From: an uncultured Brevundimonas sp. | GTDB taxonomy: Bacteria; Pseudomonadota; Alphaproteobacteria; Caulobacterales; Caulobacteraceae | Length of the DNA stretch: 64,000 nt | Direction: 5' to 3' | Assembly (NCBI RefSeq): GCF_937863155.1 | Contig: NZ_CALMFB010000069.1 | Span: 62,001 to 126,000 of the forward strand | In this document: positions 25,659 through 34,199 of the stretch, in pieces | Position numbering within the stretch: the first letter of the stretch is position 1 | Layout: each line of letters opens with the position of its first letter | Translations under genes and position numbers: made by a program | The notes under the pieces: generated by a model | The model's input: the letters and a program-made list of their open reading frames with translations, nothing else | Told to the model about the DNA's origin: nothing | Databases searched by the model: none

Positions 25659-27815
25659 TCAGAAGGTAGTGGTCACCGAGACGAACAGGCGACGGGGCTC
25701 CTGGTTGTTGGCGTATTCGGGCGTGTACTGCACCGGATTGCCGTAGGGCAGCAGGCTGACGAAGTCGGTGTCGAACAGGTTGAACACCGTGGCGTTGATC
25801 GTCACCCGGTCGTTCAGGTCATAGGCGCCGCCCAGGTGGAACAGGCTGTAGGCCTTGTAGTCGCCATGGGCGTCATAGGCCGCGCCGGCGCCGCGATAAC
25901 GATCCGAACGGTACTCGCCGCGCAGCCACAGGTTCAGCTTTTCGGTGGCGGCCCAGCGGACATTGCCGTTCAGCATGTGCTCGGGCGTGTCGGTTAGGGG
26001 CTTGCCGGCCGACAGGCCCGACTTCTGCTCGGAGTCGGTGTAGGTGTAGTTGCCCTGAACCGTCCAGGCGTCGTTGACGCGCCAGCGGGCGGTGGCCTCC
26101 AGACCCTGGGTTTCGGCCTCGTCGATATTGACGCTCTGACCAAAGGTCGCGGTGGTCGGATAGAAGCCAACGTCCACGCAGTTGGTCTTGTTGTAGGTCC
26201 CGGCGTCATAGACCGCGCGGGTGATGCCGGCGGTGCAGTTGGCCACCGGCACGCCCGTGGCGATCTTGTCCTCGAAGGTGTTGTGGAACAGCGTCAGGCT
26301 GGCGCGGAAATTGTCGCGGTTGTCATAGAAGACCGCCAGCTCGGTCGAGACGCTGGTTTCCGGCGTCAGCGACGGCGTGCCGATCAGCGGCAGGCGGCCC
26401 TGGCTGCCGAAGCCGTTGATGCCGGGGGCCAGCTGCTCCACGCGCGGCGCACGATAGCCGGTCGAGACACCGCCCTTGATCGTCCATTGGTCGCTGGCGT
26501 TCCACACCGCATACAGGCGCGGGCTGACATGGTCGCCGAAGGTCGAGTGGTCGTCGTAACGCAGGCCGCCGGTCACCGCGAAGGTGTCAGTGAAGCGCCA
26601 CTCGTCCTCGACGAACAGGGCCCATTGCTCGAAGGTGAAGGGCGCCGGGGCCACGCCGTCGATCATCTCGGCGTCCCAGTACTGGCCGCCCACGGTGAAG
26701 GTGTGGTTGCGCCACTGCGAGAACATCTTGGTGTCGAAGATGACGCTGGTGCTTTCGACCGCGCGGGGCGTGCCGCCGATGACCGGCACCAGGGCCGGCA
26801 CGATGCGGCCCAGCTTTTCGGTGTAGTTGCGCGACAGGGTGCTTTCGATGGCCCCGAACGGCAGACGCCAGTTGTGGGCCAGCACCTGCTGGTTGCGGTT
26901 GAACTCCAGCGCGGTTTCATAGCCGCCGGCCACGCCGACCGTGCCCATCTGGCCGGTCGAGTTGTCGTACCACTGGTTCGAGGTGTCGACGTCCAGCCAC
27001 AGGTCGTGGTCCGGGTGCAGGTTCAGCGCCACGCGCCCGCCCAGCGACCAGATCTCGTTGGCCGTGGCGCTGCGGCCGAAGCCGGTGACGGGGGCGTCCG
27101 TTCCATCGACGCGCTCATAGGTCAGGGCCGACTGCTCGCGCTCGGACCACGACCCACGCAGGGCCAGGCCGACCCGGTCGGCGATCAGGGGACCGGCGGC
27201 ATAGACATTCGCGCCCCAGATGGCGCCGAACTCGTCATCGCCTTGCAGGGTGTAGTGGGCCGTGGCCGATCCGCCCCAGATGTCGCCGATCTTGCGGGTG
27301 ATGATGTTGACGACGCCGCCCATGGCGTCCGAGCCGTACAGGGTCGCCACCGGGCCGCGCACCACCTCGACCCGCTCGATCGCCGACACCGGCGGCAGGA
27401 AGCTGGTCGAGGTCTCGCCGAAGCCGTTGGGCGTGACGTTGCCGGCCGAGTTCTGGCGGCGGCCGTCGATCAGGATCAGGGTGTAGTCCGAACCCATGCC
27501 GCGGATGTTGATGGTCTGGCCGCCGCTCTTGCCGACGCCGGCGCCCACGTCCACGCCTTCGACGTCGGTCAGGATCTCGGCGATGGAGACCGCGCGGATC
27601 TCCTCGATCTGCTTGCGCGAGATCAGCGAGATCGAGGCCGGGGCCTGCTCGATGCGCTGCTCGAAGCCCGCGGCGGTGACCACCACCTCTTCCAGCTCGG
27701 CCGGCGGGGCGGCCGGCGCCTGCTGCGCCAGGGCGGGCGAGGCGGCCAGCAGGGCGAAGCCGGCGGCGCCGCACAGCCAGGCGGCCTTGCGGCGGGTCGA
27801 GAGAGAAGCGGTCAT
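25659..27815 (-). CDS. TonB-dependent receptor, siderophore/colicin-receptor (FepA/CirA) type
   Basis: 718 residues. Sec signal peptide ending ALAQ at about 31, TonB box EEVVVTA, plug with IRGMGSDYTLILIDGRRQN and RVEVVRGPVATLYGSDAMGGVVNI, then a beta-barrel closing with RRLFVSVTTTF. The plug sequence is of the FepA/CirA type, which takes up ferric catecholates. A Cys pair in one extracellular loop (ANCTAG, TNCVDV) may form a disulfide. A Fur-box-like site lies 48 bp upstream. Ligand cannot be told from sequence. Confidence 0.92.
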   Translation of the reverse strand: MTASLSTRRKAAWLCGAAGFALLAASPALAQQAPAAPPAELEEVVVTAAGFEQRIEQAPASISLISRKQIEEIRAVSIAEILTDVEGVDVGAGVGKSGGQTINIRGMGSDYTLILIDGRRQNSAGNVTPNGFGETSTSFLPPVSAIERVEVVRGPVATLYGSDAMGGVVNIITRKIGDIWGGSATAHYTLQGDDEFGAIWGANVYAAGPLIADRVGLALRGSWSEREQSALTYERVDGTDAPVTGFGRSATANEIWSLGGRVALNLHPDHDLWLDVDTSNQWYDNSTGQMGTVGVAGGYETALEFNRNQQVLAHNWRLPFGAIESTLSRNYTEKLGRIVPALVPVIGGTPRAVESTSVIFDTKMFSQWRNHTFTVGGQYWDAEMIDGVAPAPFTFEQWALFVEDEWRFTDTFAVTGGLRYDDHSTFGDHVSPRLYAVWNASDQWTIKGGVSTGYRAPRVEQLAPGINGFGSQGRLPLIGTPSLTPETSVSTELAVFYDNRDNFRASLTLFHNTFEDKIATGVPVANCTAGITRAVYDAGTYNKTNCVDVGFYPTTATFGQSVNIDEAETQGLEATARWRVNDAWTVQGNYTYTDSEQKSGLSAGKPLTDTPEHMLNGNVRWAATEKLNLWLRGEYRSDRYRGAGAAYDAHGDYKAYSLFHLGGAYDLNDRVTINATVFNLFDTDFVSLLPYGNPVQYTPEYANNQEPRRLFVSVTTTF

Positions 27816-27862
27816 GGTGAAATCCCCGAAGTCTGCGGCGGGCCTGGGAGAAGCCCGTCTTG

Positions 27863-27879
27863 TTGCGAGCGCTTCTCAA
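27863..27879 (-). promoter_or_regulatory. Fur-box-like site upstream of the second TonB receptor
   Basis: TTGCGAGCGCTTCTCAA is an imperfect palindrome of the TTGAGAA-N3-TTCTCAA kind, similar to Fur sites in front of alphaproteobacterial iron receptors. It lies 48-64 bp before the ATG. Confidence 0.4.
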
Positions 27880-27982
27880 TAACTTTTCGACCTTAGCGGC
27901 AAGGGGGTGTGCGATTAAGTCGCAATAACGGCCACGCAGTGTCGCGCTGGCGCCGCAGTCGCGGGGGGCCTATCAAGGCCCC

Positions 27983-28186
27983 ATGACCCTGTTCGACATC
28001 CTGATCCTGGCGGCCATCGGCGCCGTGGCCGTGACCCTGGGTTTCGGCCTGAAGACCCTGTTCACCGACGGGCCGGAGGCACGCAGCCGGTCCAACAAGC
28101 TGATGCGGCTGCGGGTGGCGCTGCAGGCGCTGGCGGTCGTGCTGCTGATGGCCGGCCTGTGGTGGCGCTCGACCTACGGAGGCTGA
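27983..28186 (+). CDS. HIG1-domain twin-transmembrane protein
   Basis: 67 residues. Two membrane helices (about 5-25 and 44-62) flank a loop with SNKLMRLRVALQALAV, the signature of the HIG1 family. In mitochondria the family stabilises cytochrome oxidase and supercomplexes; bacterial roles are little known. It is 4 bp upstream of the cobalamin adenosyltransferase gene and likely co-transcribed with it. Confidence 0.85.
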   Translation: MTLFDILILAAIGAVAVTLGFGLKTLFTDGPEARSRSNKLMRLRVALQALAVVLLMAGLWWRSTYGG

Positions 28187-28190
28187 AGCC

Positions 28191-28763
28191 ATGGTGACGC
28201 TGAACCGCATCTACACCCGCACCGGCGACGCCGGTCAAACGCGCCTGGCGTCCGGCGCGCCGGTGTCCAAGACCGACCCCCGCGTCGAGGCCTATGGCGC
28301 GGTGGACGAACTGAACGCCGTGGTCGGCGTCGCCCGGCTGCATTCGGGCCAGAACGACCGCATCGACGCCATGCTGGCCCGCATCCAGAACGAACTGTTC
28401 GACCTGGGCGCCGACCTGGCCACCCCACTGGACCCGCCGCCGAAATGGGAGGCGCTGCGTATCGTGGCGTCCCAGGTCGAGCGGCTGGAATCCGAGATCG
28501 ACTGGATGAACGAAAGCCTGAAGCCGCTGGACAGCTTCATTCTGCCCGCCGGAACGCCCCTGGCGACGCACCTGCACCTGGCGCGCACCGTGGCTCGCCG
28601 GGCCGAGCGCCAGGCCGTGCATCTGATCGAGACGGGCGAGAGCGTGAACATGGAGGCGGTGCGTTATCTGAACCGGCTGTCCGACCATCTGTTCGTCGCC
28701 GCCCGCCGCGCCAACGGCCACATCGGCGGCGACGTGCTGTGGAAGCCCGGCGCGACGCGCTGA
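28191..28763 (+). CDS. Cob(I)yrinic acid a,c-diamide / cob(I)alamin adenosyltransferase, PduO type
   Basis: 190 residues. N-terminal ATP-binding YTRTGDAGQTRLA, then DELNAVVG, FILPAG, ARTVARRAERQ and LNRLSDHLFVAARRAN, the PduO-type signature. It transfers the adenosyl group of ATP to cobalt to make adenosylcobalamin. It follows the HIG1 gene by 4 bp and converges on priA. No cobalamin riboswitch was seen upstream. Confidence 0.93.
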   Translation: MVTLNRIYTRTGDAGQTRLASGAPVSKTDPRVEAYGAVDELNAVVGVARLHSGQNDRIDAMLARIQNELFDLGADLATPLDPPPKWEALRIVASQVERLESEIDWMNESLKPLDSFILPAGTPLATHLHLARTVARRAERQAVHLIETGESVNMEAVRYLNRLSDHLFVAARRANGHIGGDVLWKPGATR

Positions 28764-28770
28764 TCGCTCG

Positions 28771-30924
28771 CTAGAGGAACGAATAGGGGTCCACGTCGAC
28801 CGTCAGCCGCACGCTGGCGGGAACCTTCACCCGCGCCAGCCAGGCGCGCAGGAAGCCTTGCAGGTCCACATCGCGGTCGGCCCGGACCAGCAGCCGTTTG
28901 CGGCGCCGCCCCCGCACCAGGGCCAGGGGCGCGTCGGCGGGGCCATAGACCTCCAGCCGCTCGGCATTGGGAATGGCGGCGGCCAGATCGCCGGCGACCT
29001 TCTCCAGCGCCACCGCATTCTCGCTGGACAGGATCAGCGCCGCCAGACGGCCGTGCGGCGGCAGGGCGCTCATTTCGCGCTCGGCCGATTCGGTGGCGGC
29101 GAAGGCGTCACGATCCCCCGCCGCCAGGGCCATCAGCACCGGATGTTCGGGCGTCCAGGTCTGCAACAGGGCGCGGCCCGGCTTGTCGGCCCGGCCCGCC
29201 CGTCCGGTGGCCTGAGTCAACAGTTGAAAGGTGCGCTCGGCCGCCCGCAGGTCGCCGCCTCTCAGCCCCAGATCCGCATCCACCACGCCCACCAGCGTCA
29301 GGTGCGGGAAATTGTGCCCCTTGGCCGCCGCCTGGGTGGCCACCAGGATATCGATCTCGCCGTCGGTCATGGCCTGGACCAGGGCGCGCGCGGCCTGGGC
29401 GTCGGGCGTGGTGTCGGAGCTGAACACCGCCGTGCGCGCCTCGGGGAACAGGCCGCGCACCTCTTCCTCGACCCGTTCGACCCCCGGCCCGACCGAGACC
29501 AGACTGTCCTCGGCCCCGCAGCTGGGACAGGTTTTGGGACGCGGCATCGAGAAGCCGGTCAGGTGGCACACCAGCCGCCCTGTATAGCGATGCTCGACCA
29601 GCCAGGAATCGGTGTCCGGCGCCGTCAGCCGATGCCCGCAGGCCCGGCACAGCACCACCGGCGCATAGCCGCGCCGGTTCAGGAACAGCAGGCTCTGCTC
29701 CCCCCGCGCCAAAGTCTCGGCGATGGCGGCCTTCAGCGGCGGCGACAGCCAGGTCTCCCGCTCGGGCGGGTTCTGGCGCAGGTCCAGCAGTTGGACCTGC
29801 GGCAGGACCGCCGCCCCGTGCCGCGCCCGTAGCCGCAGCCAGCCATAGCGCCCGGCCTCGGCGTTGTTCAGCGTCTCCAGCGACGGGGTGGCCGAGGCCA
29901 GGACCACCGCCGCCCCCTCGATCCGAGCCCGCGCCACCGCCAGATCGCGCGCGTGATAGACCAGCCCCTCATGCTGTTTGAACGAGCCGTCGTGCTCCTC
30001 GTCCACCACCAGCAGCCGCAGATTGACGAAGGGCAGGAACAGGGCCGACCGGGCCCCGACCACCAGATTACAGCGCCCGGCGCGCACGGCCTCCCACACC
30101 CGGCGTCTCTGGGGCGGGGCGACGGCGGAATGCCATTCGGCCGGGGCGACGCCGAACCGGTGCTGGATGCGCGCCATCACCGCCTGGGTCAGGGCGATCT
30201 CGGGCAGCAGGATCAGCACCTGCGCCGTCGGATCGGCGCGCACCATCCGCGCCGCCGCCTCCAGGTACGCCTCGGTCTTGCCCGATCCGGTGACCCCGTC
30301 CAGCAGGAAGGGGGCGAACCCCGGGGCCGAGGCGATGGCGTCGGCCGCCGCCGCCTGGTCGGGGTTCAGATCGGCCGGGGCGTGGTCGGGATCGGGCGCG
30401 GGAAAGACCGCTTCGGCGGTGATCTCGACCACCGCCAGCACGCCCTCGTCCACCAGACCCTTGACCACGCCGGCCGACACCCCCGCCGCCCGCGCCAGCT
30501 CGGCCGCCGGCATGGACCGGTCGCCCAGCGCCGCCAGCACCGCCGTCCGCGCCGAGGTCGCGCGGGCCGGATCACGCCCGGCGACGCGGACGATCCGCCG
30601 TTCGGGCCGGGGCGGCGGCGCGCGCAGGCCCTTCAGCGCGGCGGCGGCCATCTCGCCCGGCGGCGACAGGGTCCAGCGCGCGGCCCATTCGACGAAGTCC
30701 ACGGTGCGCTCAGGCAGGGACGGATCGTCCAGCCGCCCCTGGATCGCCTTCAGCCGTCGGTTCGATCCGGTCGTCTCTCGAACCTCGGTCACCACGCCGC
30801 GCACCAGACGCGGACCCAGCGGCGCGGCGACCTGATCGCCACGCGCCAGGTCCATCCCTTGCGGAACCTCGTAATCGAAGGCTTCGGGCACCGGCAGCGG
30901 CACAAGGACGGAGGCGACGATCAT
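28771..30924 (-). CDS. priA: Primosomal protein N', replication restart helicase PriA (one zinc site degenerate)
   Basis: 717 residues. N-terminal 3' DNA-binding domain (VPEAFDYEVP, GDQVAAPLGPRLVRGVV), helicase Walker A GVTGSGKTEAYLE, DEEH box VVDEEHDGSFKQ, LFLNRRGYAP, and QAAAKGHNFPHLTLV in the second helicase lobe. PriA reloads the replisome at collapsed forks. The cysteine-rich insert keeps the outer pairs CRAC and CPSC, but where other PriA proteins have CPNC and CHxC this one reads APDT and CHLT. The ATG at 30924 gives the standard MIVASVLVPLPV N-terminus; the frame is open further upstream into a repeat. Confidence 0.95.
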   Translation of the reverse strand: MIVASVLVPLPVPEAFDYEVPQGMDLARGDQVAAPLGPRLVRGVVTEVRETTGSNRRLKAIQGRLDDPSLPERTVDFVEWAARWTLSPPGEMAAAALKGLRAPPPRPERRIVRVAGRDPARATSARTAVLAALGDRSMPAAELARAAGVSAGVVKGLVDEGVLAVVEITAEAVFPAPDPDHAPADLNPDQAAAADAIASAPGFAPFLLDGVTGSGKTEAYLEAAARMVRADPTAQVLILLPEIALTQAVMARIQHRFGVAPAEWHSAVAPPQRRRVWEAVRAGRCNLVVGARSALFLPFVNLRLLVVDEEHDGSFKQHEGLVYHARDLAVARARIEGAAVVLASATPSLETLNNAEAGRYGWLRLRARHGAAVLPQVQLLDLRQNPPERETWLSPPLKAAIAETLARGEQSLLFLNRRGYAPVVLCRACGHRLTAPDTDSWLVEHRYTGRLVCHLTGFSMPRPKTCPSCGAEDSLVSVGPGVERVEEEVRGLFPEARTAVFSSDTTPDAQAARALVQAMTDGEIDILVATQAAAKGHNFPHLTLVGVVDADLGLRGGDLRAAERTFQLLTQATGRAGRADKPGRALLQTWTPEHPVLMALAAGDRDAFAATESAEREMSALPPHGRLAALILSSENAVALEKVAGDLAAAIPNAERLEVYGPADAPLALVRGRRRKRLLVRADRDVDLQGFLRAWLARVKVPASVRLTVDVDPYSFL

Positions 30925-30935
30925 GCGAAATCCAT

Positions 30936-31086
30936 CCCTTCCCCCCGCGCGGGGGAAGGTGGCTCGCGGAGCGAGACGGATGGGGGGGATCTCTCGGCGC
31001 GCCGATGAGCGGGGATTGAGGGCCTGTCCAACAGCACCCCCATCCGAGCGGCTCCGCCGCCCACCTTCCCCCGCAAGGGGGGAAGG
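30936..31086. repeat. Large imperfect inverted repeat between priA and the transaldolase gene
   Basis: About 50 bases at 30936-30988 (CCTTCCCCC hairpin, GGTGGC, a short variable GC stem, CGGATGGGGG) recur in inverse orientation at 31036-31086. Each arm begins or ends with its own C-run/G-run hairpin. It looks like a BIME-type intergenic repeat. It starts 11 bp upstream of the priA start codon, so it occupies the priA leader. Confidence 0.75.
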
Positions 31087-31128
31087 AGCGGTTGGCGAAG
31101 ACCGGCGCTTTCCGCTATCACCCCCCAC

Positions 31129-31782
31129 ATGAAACTGTTTCTCGACACCGCCGACGTCGCCGTCATCAAGGACATGCTGCCCACCGGAATGGTGGACGGC
31201 GTCACCACCAATCCGTCGCTGATCGCCAAGTCGGGCCGGAACATCGCCGAGGTCATCGCTGAAATCTGCGCCCTGGTCGAGGGGCCGATTTCGGCCGAGG
31301 CCGTGGCCACCGACTTCGAGACCATGGTCCGGGAGGGCGACAAGCTGGCGGCCATCGCCCCCAATGTGGTGGTCAAGCTGCCGCTGACCTGGGACGGACT
31401 GCGCGCCGCGCGGGCGTTTTCGGACAAGGGGATCAAGACCAACGTCACCCTGTGCTTCTCGGCCGCCCAGGCCCTGCTGGCGGCCAAGGCGGGCGCCACC
31501 TTCATCTCGCCCTTCGTCGGGCGGCTGGAGGACCACGGGGCCGACGGCGTGGGCCTGCTGGAGGAGATCCGCACCCTGTATGACATCCACGGGTTCGAGA
31601 CCGAGGTTCTGGCCGCGTCCCTGCGCAATCCGGGCCATGTTTCGGCCGCCGCCCTGGCCGGCGCCGACGCCGCCACCCTGCCGGCCGATGTTTTCAAGGG
31701 CCTGGTCAAACACCCGTTAACCGACAAGGGGTTGGATGCCTTCCTGGCCGACTGGGGCAAAACCGGTCAGTCCATCCTGTAA
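31129..31782 (+). CDS. tal: Transaldolase, small TalC/Fsa type
   Basis: 217 residues, the size of the short transaldolase/fructose-6-phosphate aldolase family. N-terminus [16 protein letters not shown], then GVTTNPSLI, Schiff-base lysine K83 in [15 protein letters not shown] and [12 protein letters not shown]. It transfers the dihydroxyacetone unit between sugar phosphates in the pentose phosphate pathway; the family also includes pure aldolases, which sequence alone does not exclude. Single gene between the repeat and DUF484. Confidence 0.92.
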   Translation: MKLFLDTADVAVIKDMLPTGMVDGVTTNPSLIAKSGRNIAEVIAEICALVEGPISAEAVATDFETMVREGDKLAAIAPNVVVKLPLTWDGLRAARAFSDKGIKTNVTLCFSAAQALLAAKAGATFISPFVGRLEDHGADGVGLLEEIRTLYDIHGFETEVLAASLRNPGHVSAAALAGADAATLPADVFKGLVKHPLTDKGLDAFLADWGKTGQSIL

Positions 31783-31806
31783 CATCCGATCTCCCGGAGA
31801 GGTCTC

Positions 31807-32520
31807 TTGAGCGGCTCATTGGACCTCTTCCCTGCGACGGAAACGGACGCCCGGCCCGGCGAGGCCCTGCACTGGCCCCAGGTCCGCGCCTGGGTTCAGG
31901 CGCATGGCGACAGCCTGACCGAAGACGCCGCCCTGCTGGAAGAACTGGGCCTGGACCGGCGCGGCAAGGTGGTCGATCTGGGCCGCGCCGCTCTGACCCG
32001 GCTAGAGGCGGTGGTCGAGCGCGAATCGGGCGCCCGCAAGCAGATCGAGGCGGTGGCCCGCGCCAATTTCGCCGCCCAGACCCAGACCCACGCCGCCGCC
32101 CTGGACCTGATGGAAGCGCGCAATCACGCCGACCTGGCCCGGCGACTGGATGCGGCGGCCCAGGCGCGATTCGGCCTGGCCTCGGCGGTGATCGCGCTTG
32201 AGAAACCCGGCGGCGTGCCCTTCGGCTGGCGCCCCCTGGCCGAGGGCCGGGTCGATGGCCTGGTCGGCGACGACGGCCTGCACTGGCTGGGCCAGAATTT
32301 CGCGGGGCTGGACCTGTTCGGCCCGGCAGAGGATCAGGTGAAGTCCGTGGCCCTGATCCGCATGGCGCCCCAGTTTGCGGGCGCCGAGGCCCGGCACGCC
32401 CTGTGCGCCTTCGGCTCGCCGGAAGAAGACGGCTTCACCCCGGCCATGGGCTGCGAACTGGCGGCCTTCATCACCCGGGTGGTCGAACGGATGGCCGAAC
32501 GCTGGCCCGTCCTGGCCTGA
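31807..32520 (+). CDS. DUF484 family protein
   Basis: 237 residues. An N-terminal helical part (VRAWVQAHGDSLTEDAALLEELGLD), a coiled coil, and a C-terminal GAF-like domain, as in DUF484 proteins. The family commonly sits directly upstream of xerC, as it does here (7 bp gap), but its function is unknown to me. The start is TTG at 31807, preceded by GAGAGG; no ATG gives the conserved N-terminus. Confidence 0.83.
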   Translation: MSGSLDLFPATETDARPGEALHWPQVRAWVQAHGDSLTEDAALLEELGLDRRGKVVDLGRAALTRLEAVVERESGARKQIEAVARANFAAQTQTHAAALDLMEARNHADLARRLDAAAQARFGLASAVIALEKPGGVPFGWRPLAEGRVDGLVGDDGLHWLGQNFAGLDLFGPAEDQVKSVALIRMAPQFAGAEARHALCAFGSPEEDGFTPAMGCELAAFITRVVERMAERWPVLA

Positions 32521-32527
32521 TCGCGGC

Positions 32528-33445
32528 ATGACGGCCGATCAGGCCCTGTCCGACTGGCTGGCGCACCTGGCGCACGAGCGGCGCCTGTCGCCCCGCACCC
32601 TGGAGGCCTATGGCCATATCGGGCGGCTGTATCTGGGCTTTCTGCAGGCCCATCGCGGCGAAGGGGCGCTGGACGTCGCCGCCCTTGGCGCCGTCACCGC
32701 GGCCGAGGTGCGGGCCCACATGGCCCAAAGACGCGGCGGCGACCGACCGCTGAACGCCCGGTCCTTGTCCCAGACCCTGTCGGCCATTCGCGGCTTTCAC
32801 GCCTTCCTTGACCGGCGGCTAGGCGTGGCGACGCCGCAGCTGGCCCTGGTGCGTGGCCCCCGCGTCAAGCCGACCCTGCCGCGTCCCTTGAGCGAGGACC
32901 AGGCGCGCGGTCTGTTGCAGGAAGCCGACGCCGATCCCGACGCCGAACCGTGGGAGGCCGCGCGCGACCGGGCCGTGCTGACGCTGCTGTACGGCTGCGG
33001 CCTGCGCATTTCCGAAGGGCTGTCCCTGACCCGCGCCGATGCGCCCCTGCCCGACACGCTGCGCATCACCGGCAAGGGCGACAAGACGCGGATGGTCCCG
33101 GTGCTGCCCGCCGTGCGTCAGGCGGTGGACGCCTATCTGACGGCCCAGCCCTTCGTCATGACGCCGGACGATCCCCTGTTCCGAGCGCGGCGCGGCGCGG
33201 CCTTGAGCGCCCGACACGTCCAGGCGGCGGTGCAAAGGCTGCGCGGGCGGCTGGGCTTGCCGGCGTCGGCGACACCCCATGCGCTGAGGCACAGTTTCGC
33301 CACCCATCTGCTGGGCGGCGGCGCCGACCTGCGGTCGATTCAGGAGCTGCTGGGTCACGCCAGCCTGTCCACGACCCAGAAATACGCCGCTGTCGATGCG
33401 GCGCATCTGATGGCGGCCTACGCCTCGGCCCATCCGCGCGGATAA
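32528..33445 (+). CDS. xerC: Tyrosine recombinase XerC
   Basis: 305 residues. N-terminal SAM-like core-binding domain (LAHERRLSPRTLEAYGHIGRL), then the catalytic domain with R160, K183, H251, R254, H277 and nucleophile Y286 (ISTTQKY-like STTQKYAAVD). Length and gene order after DUF484 point to the housekeeping XerC that resolves chromosome dimers at dif, rather than a phage integrase. ATG at 32528; the frame is open upstream inside DUF484 without homology. Converges on dapB with a 4-bp gap. Confidence 0.93.
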   Translation: MTADQALSDWLAHLAHERRLSPRTLEAYGHIGRLYLGFLQAHRGEGALDVAALGAVTAAEVRAHMAQRRGGDRPLNARSLSQTLSAIRGFHAFLDRRLGVATPQLALVRGPRVKPTLPRPLSEDQARGLLQEADADPDAEPWEAARDRAVLTLLYGCGLRISEGLSLTRADAPLPDTLRITGKGDKTRMVPVLPAVRQAVDAYLTAQPFVMTPDDPLFRARRGAALSARHVQAAVQRLRGRLGLPASATPHALRHSFATHLLGGGADLRSIQELLGHASLSTTQKYAAVDAAHLMAAYASAHPRG

Positions 33446-33449
33446 GGCG

Positions 33450-34199
33450 TCAAGCCTGGCGGAAGCCCAGCACGTCCTGCATGTCGTAAAGGCCCGGCCG
33501 GCGCTTGCGCACCCAGGCGGCGGCGGCCACGGCGCCCTTGGCGAACAGGCTGCGGTCGATGGCCGAATGCGACAGGGTCAGCACCTCGTCGTCCGAGGCG
33601 AACATGACGGTGTGTTCGCCCACGATGCCCCCGGCGCGCAGGGCGGCGAAGCCGATGCGCCCGGCCTCGCGCGGTTCGCCGACCCCGTCGTGGGGCGGAT
33701 TGCGCACCTCGGCCAGATCGACGCCGCGCCCGCTGGCGGCCGCTTCGCCCAGCATCAGGGCGGTGCCCGAAGGCGCGTCCACCTTGCGCCGGTGATGGGC
33801 CTCCAGGATTTCGATATCCCAGTCGCGGGCGTCCAGCCGCAGGGCCGCATGTTCGACCAGGCCGATCAGGATGTTGACCCCCAGCGAGAAATTGCCGCTG
33901 CGGACGATGGCCACCTTTTCGGCGGCGGCCTGGATCTCGGCGTCCTGTTCGGGGGTGAAGCCGGTCGAGCCGATCACCAGGGCCGGGCCGCCCCGTTCGG
34001 CCGCCGCGCGGGCCAGGGCCACCGACGCCTCGGCCGTGGTGAAGTCGATCACCACGTCGCACAGCGACAGGTCCGGCGTCTCGCCCCAGTCGAAACGGGC
34101 GGCCACCACCACATCGTCGCGGGCGTCCAGCACCTGTGAGACGGTGCGGCCCATCCGTCCGCGCGCGCCGGAAATGCCGACATGGAACAGGGCCGTCAC
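33450..34199 (-). CDS. dapB: 4-hydroxy-tetrahydrodipicolinate reductase
   Basis: 249 residues. N-terminal Rossmann motif GISGARGRMGR, DFTTAEA, GSTGFTPEQ, catalytic EAHHRRKVDAPSGTA, and a C-terminal GIVGEHTVMFA. It makes tetrahydrodipicolinate for lysine and meso-diaminopimelate (peptidoglycan). The start is GTG at 34199, overlapping the dnaJ stop as GTGA, so translation is probably coupled to dnaJ. Confidence 0.96.
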   Translation of the reverse strand: MTALFHVGISGARGRMGRTVSQVLDARDDVVVAARFDWGETPDLSLCDVVIDFTTAEASVALARAAAERGGPALVIGSTGFTPEQDAEIQAAAEKVAIVRSGNFSLGVNILIGLVEHAALRLDARDWDIEILEAHHRRKVDAPSGTALMLGEAAASGRGVDLAEVRNPPHDGVGEPREAGRIGFAALRAGGIVGEHTVMFASDDEVLTLSHSAIDRSLFAKGAVAAAAWVRKRRPGLYDMQDVLGFRQA

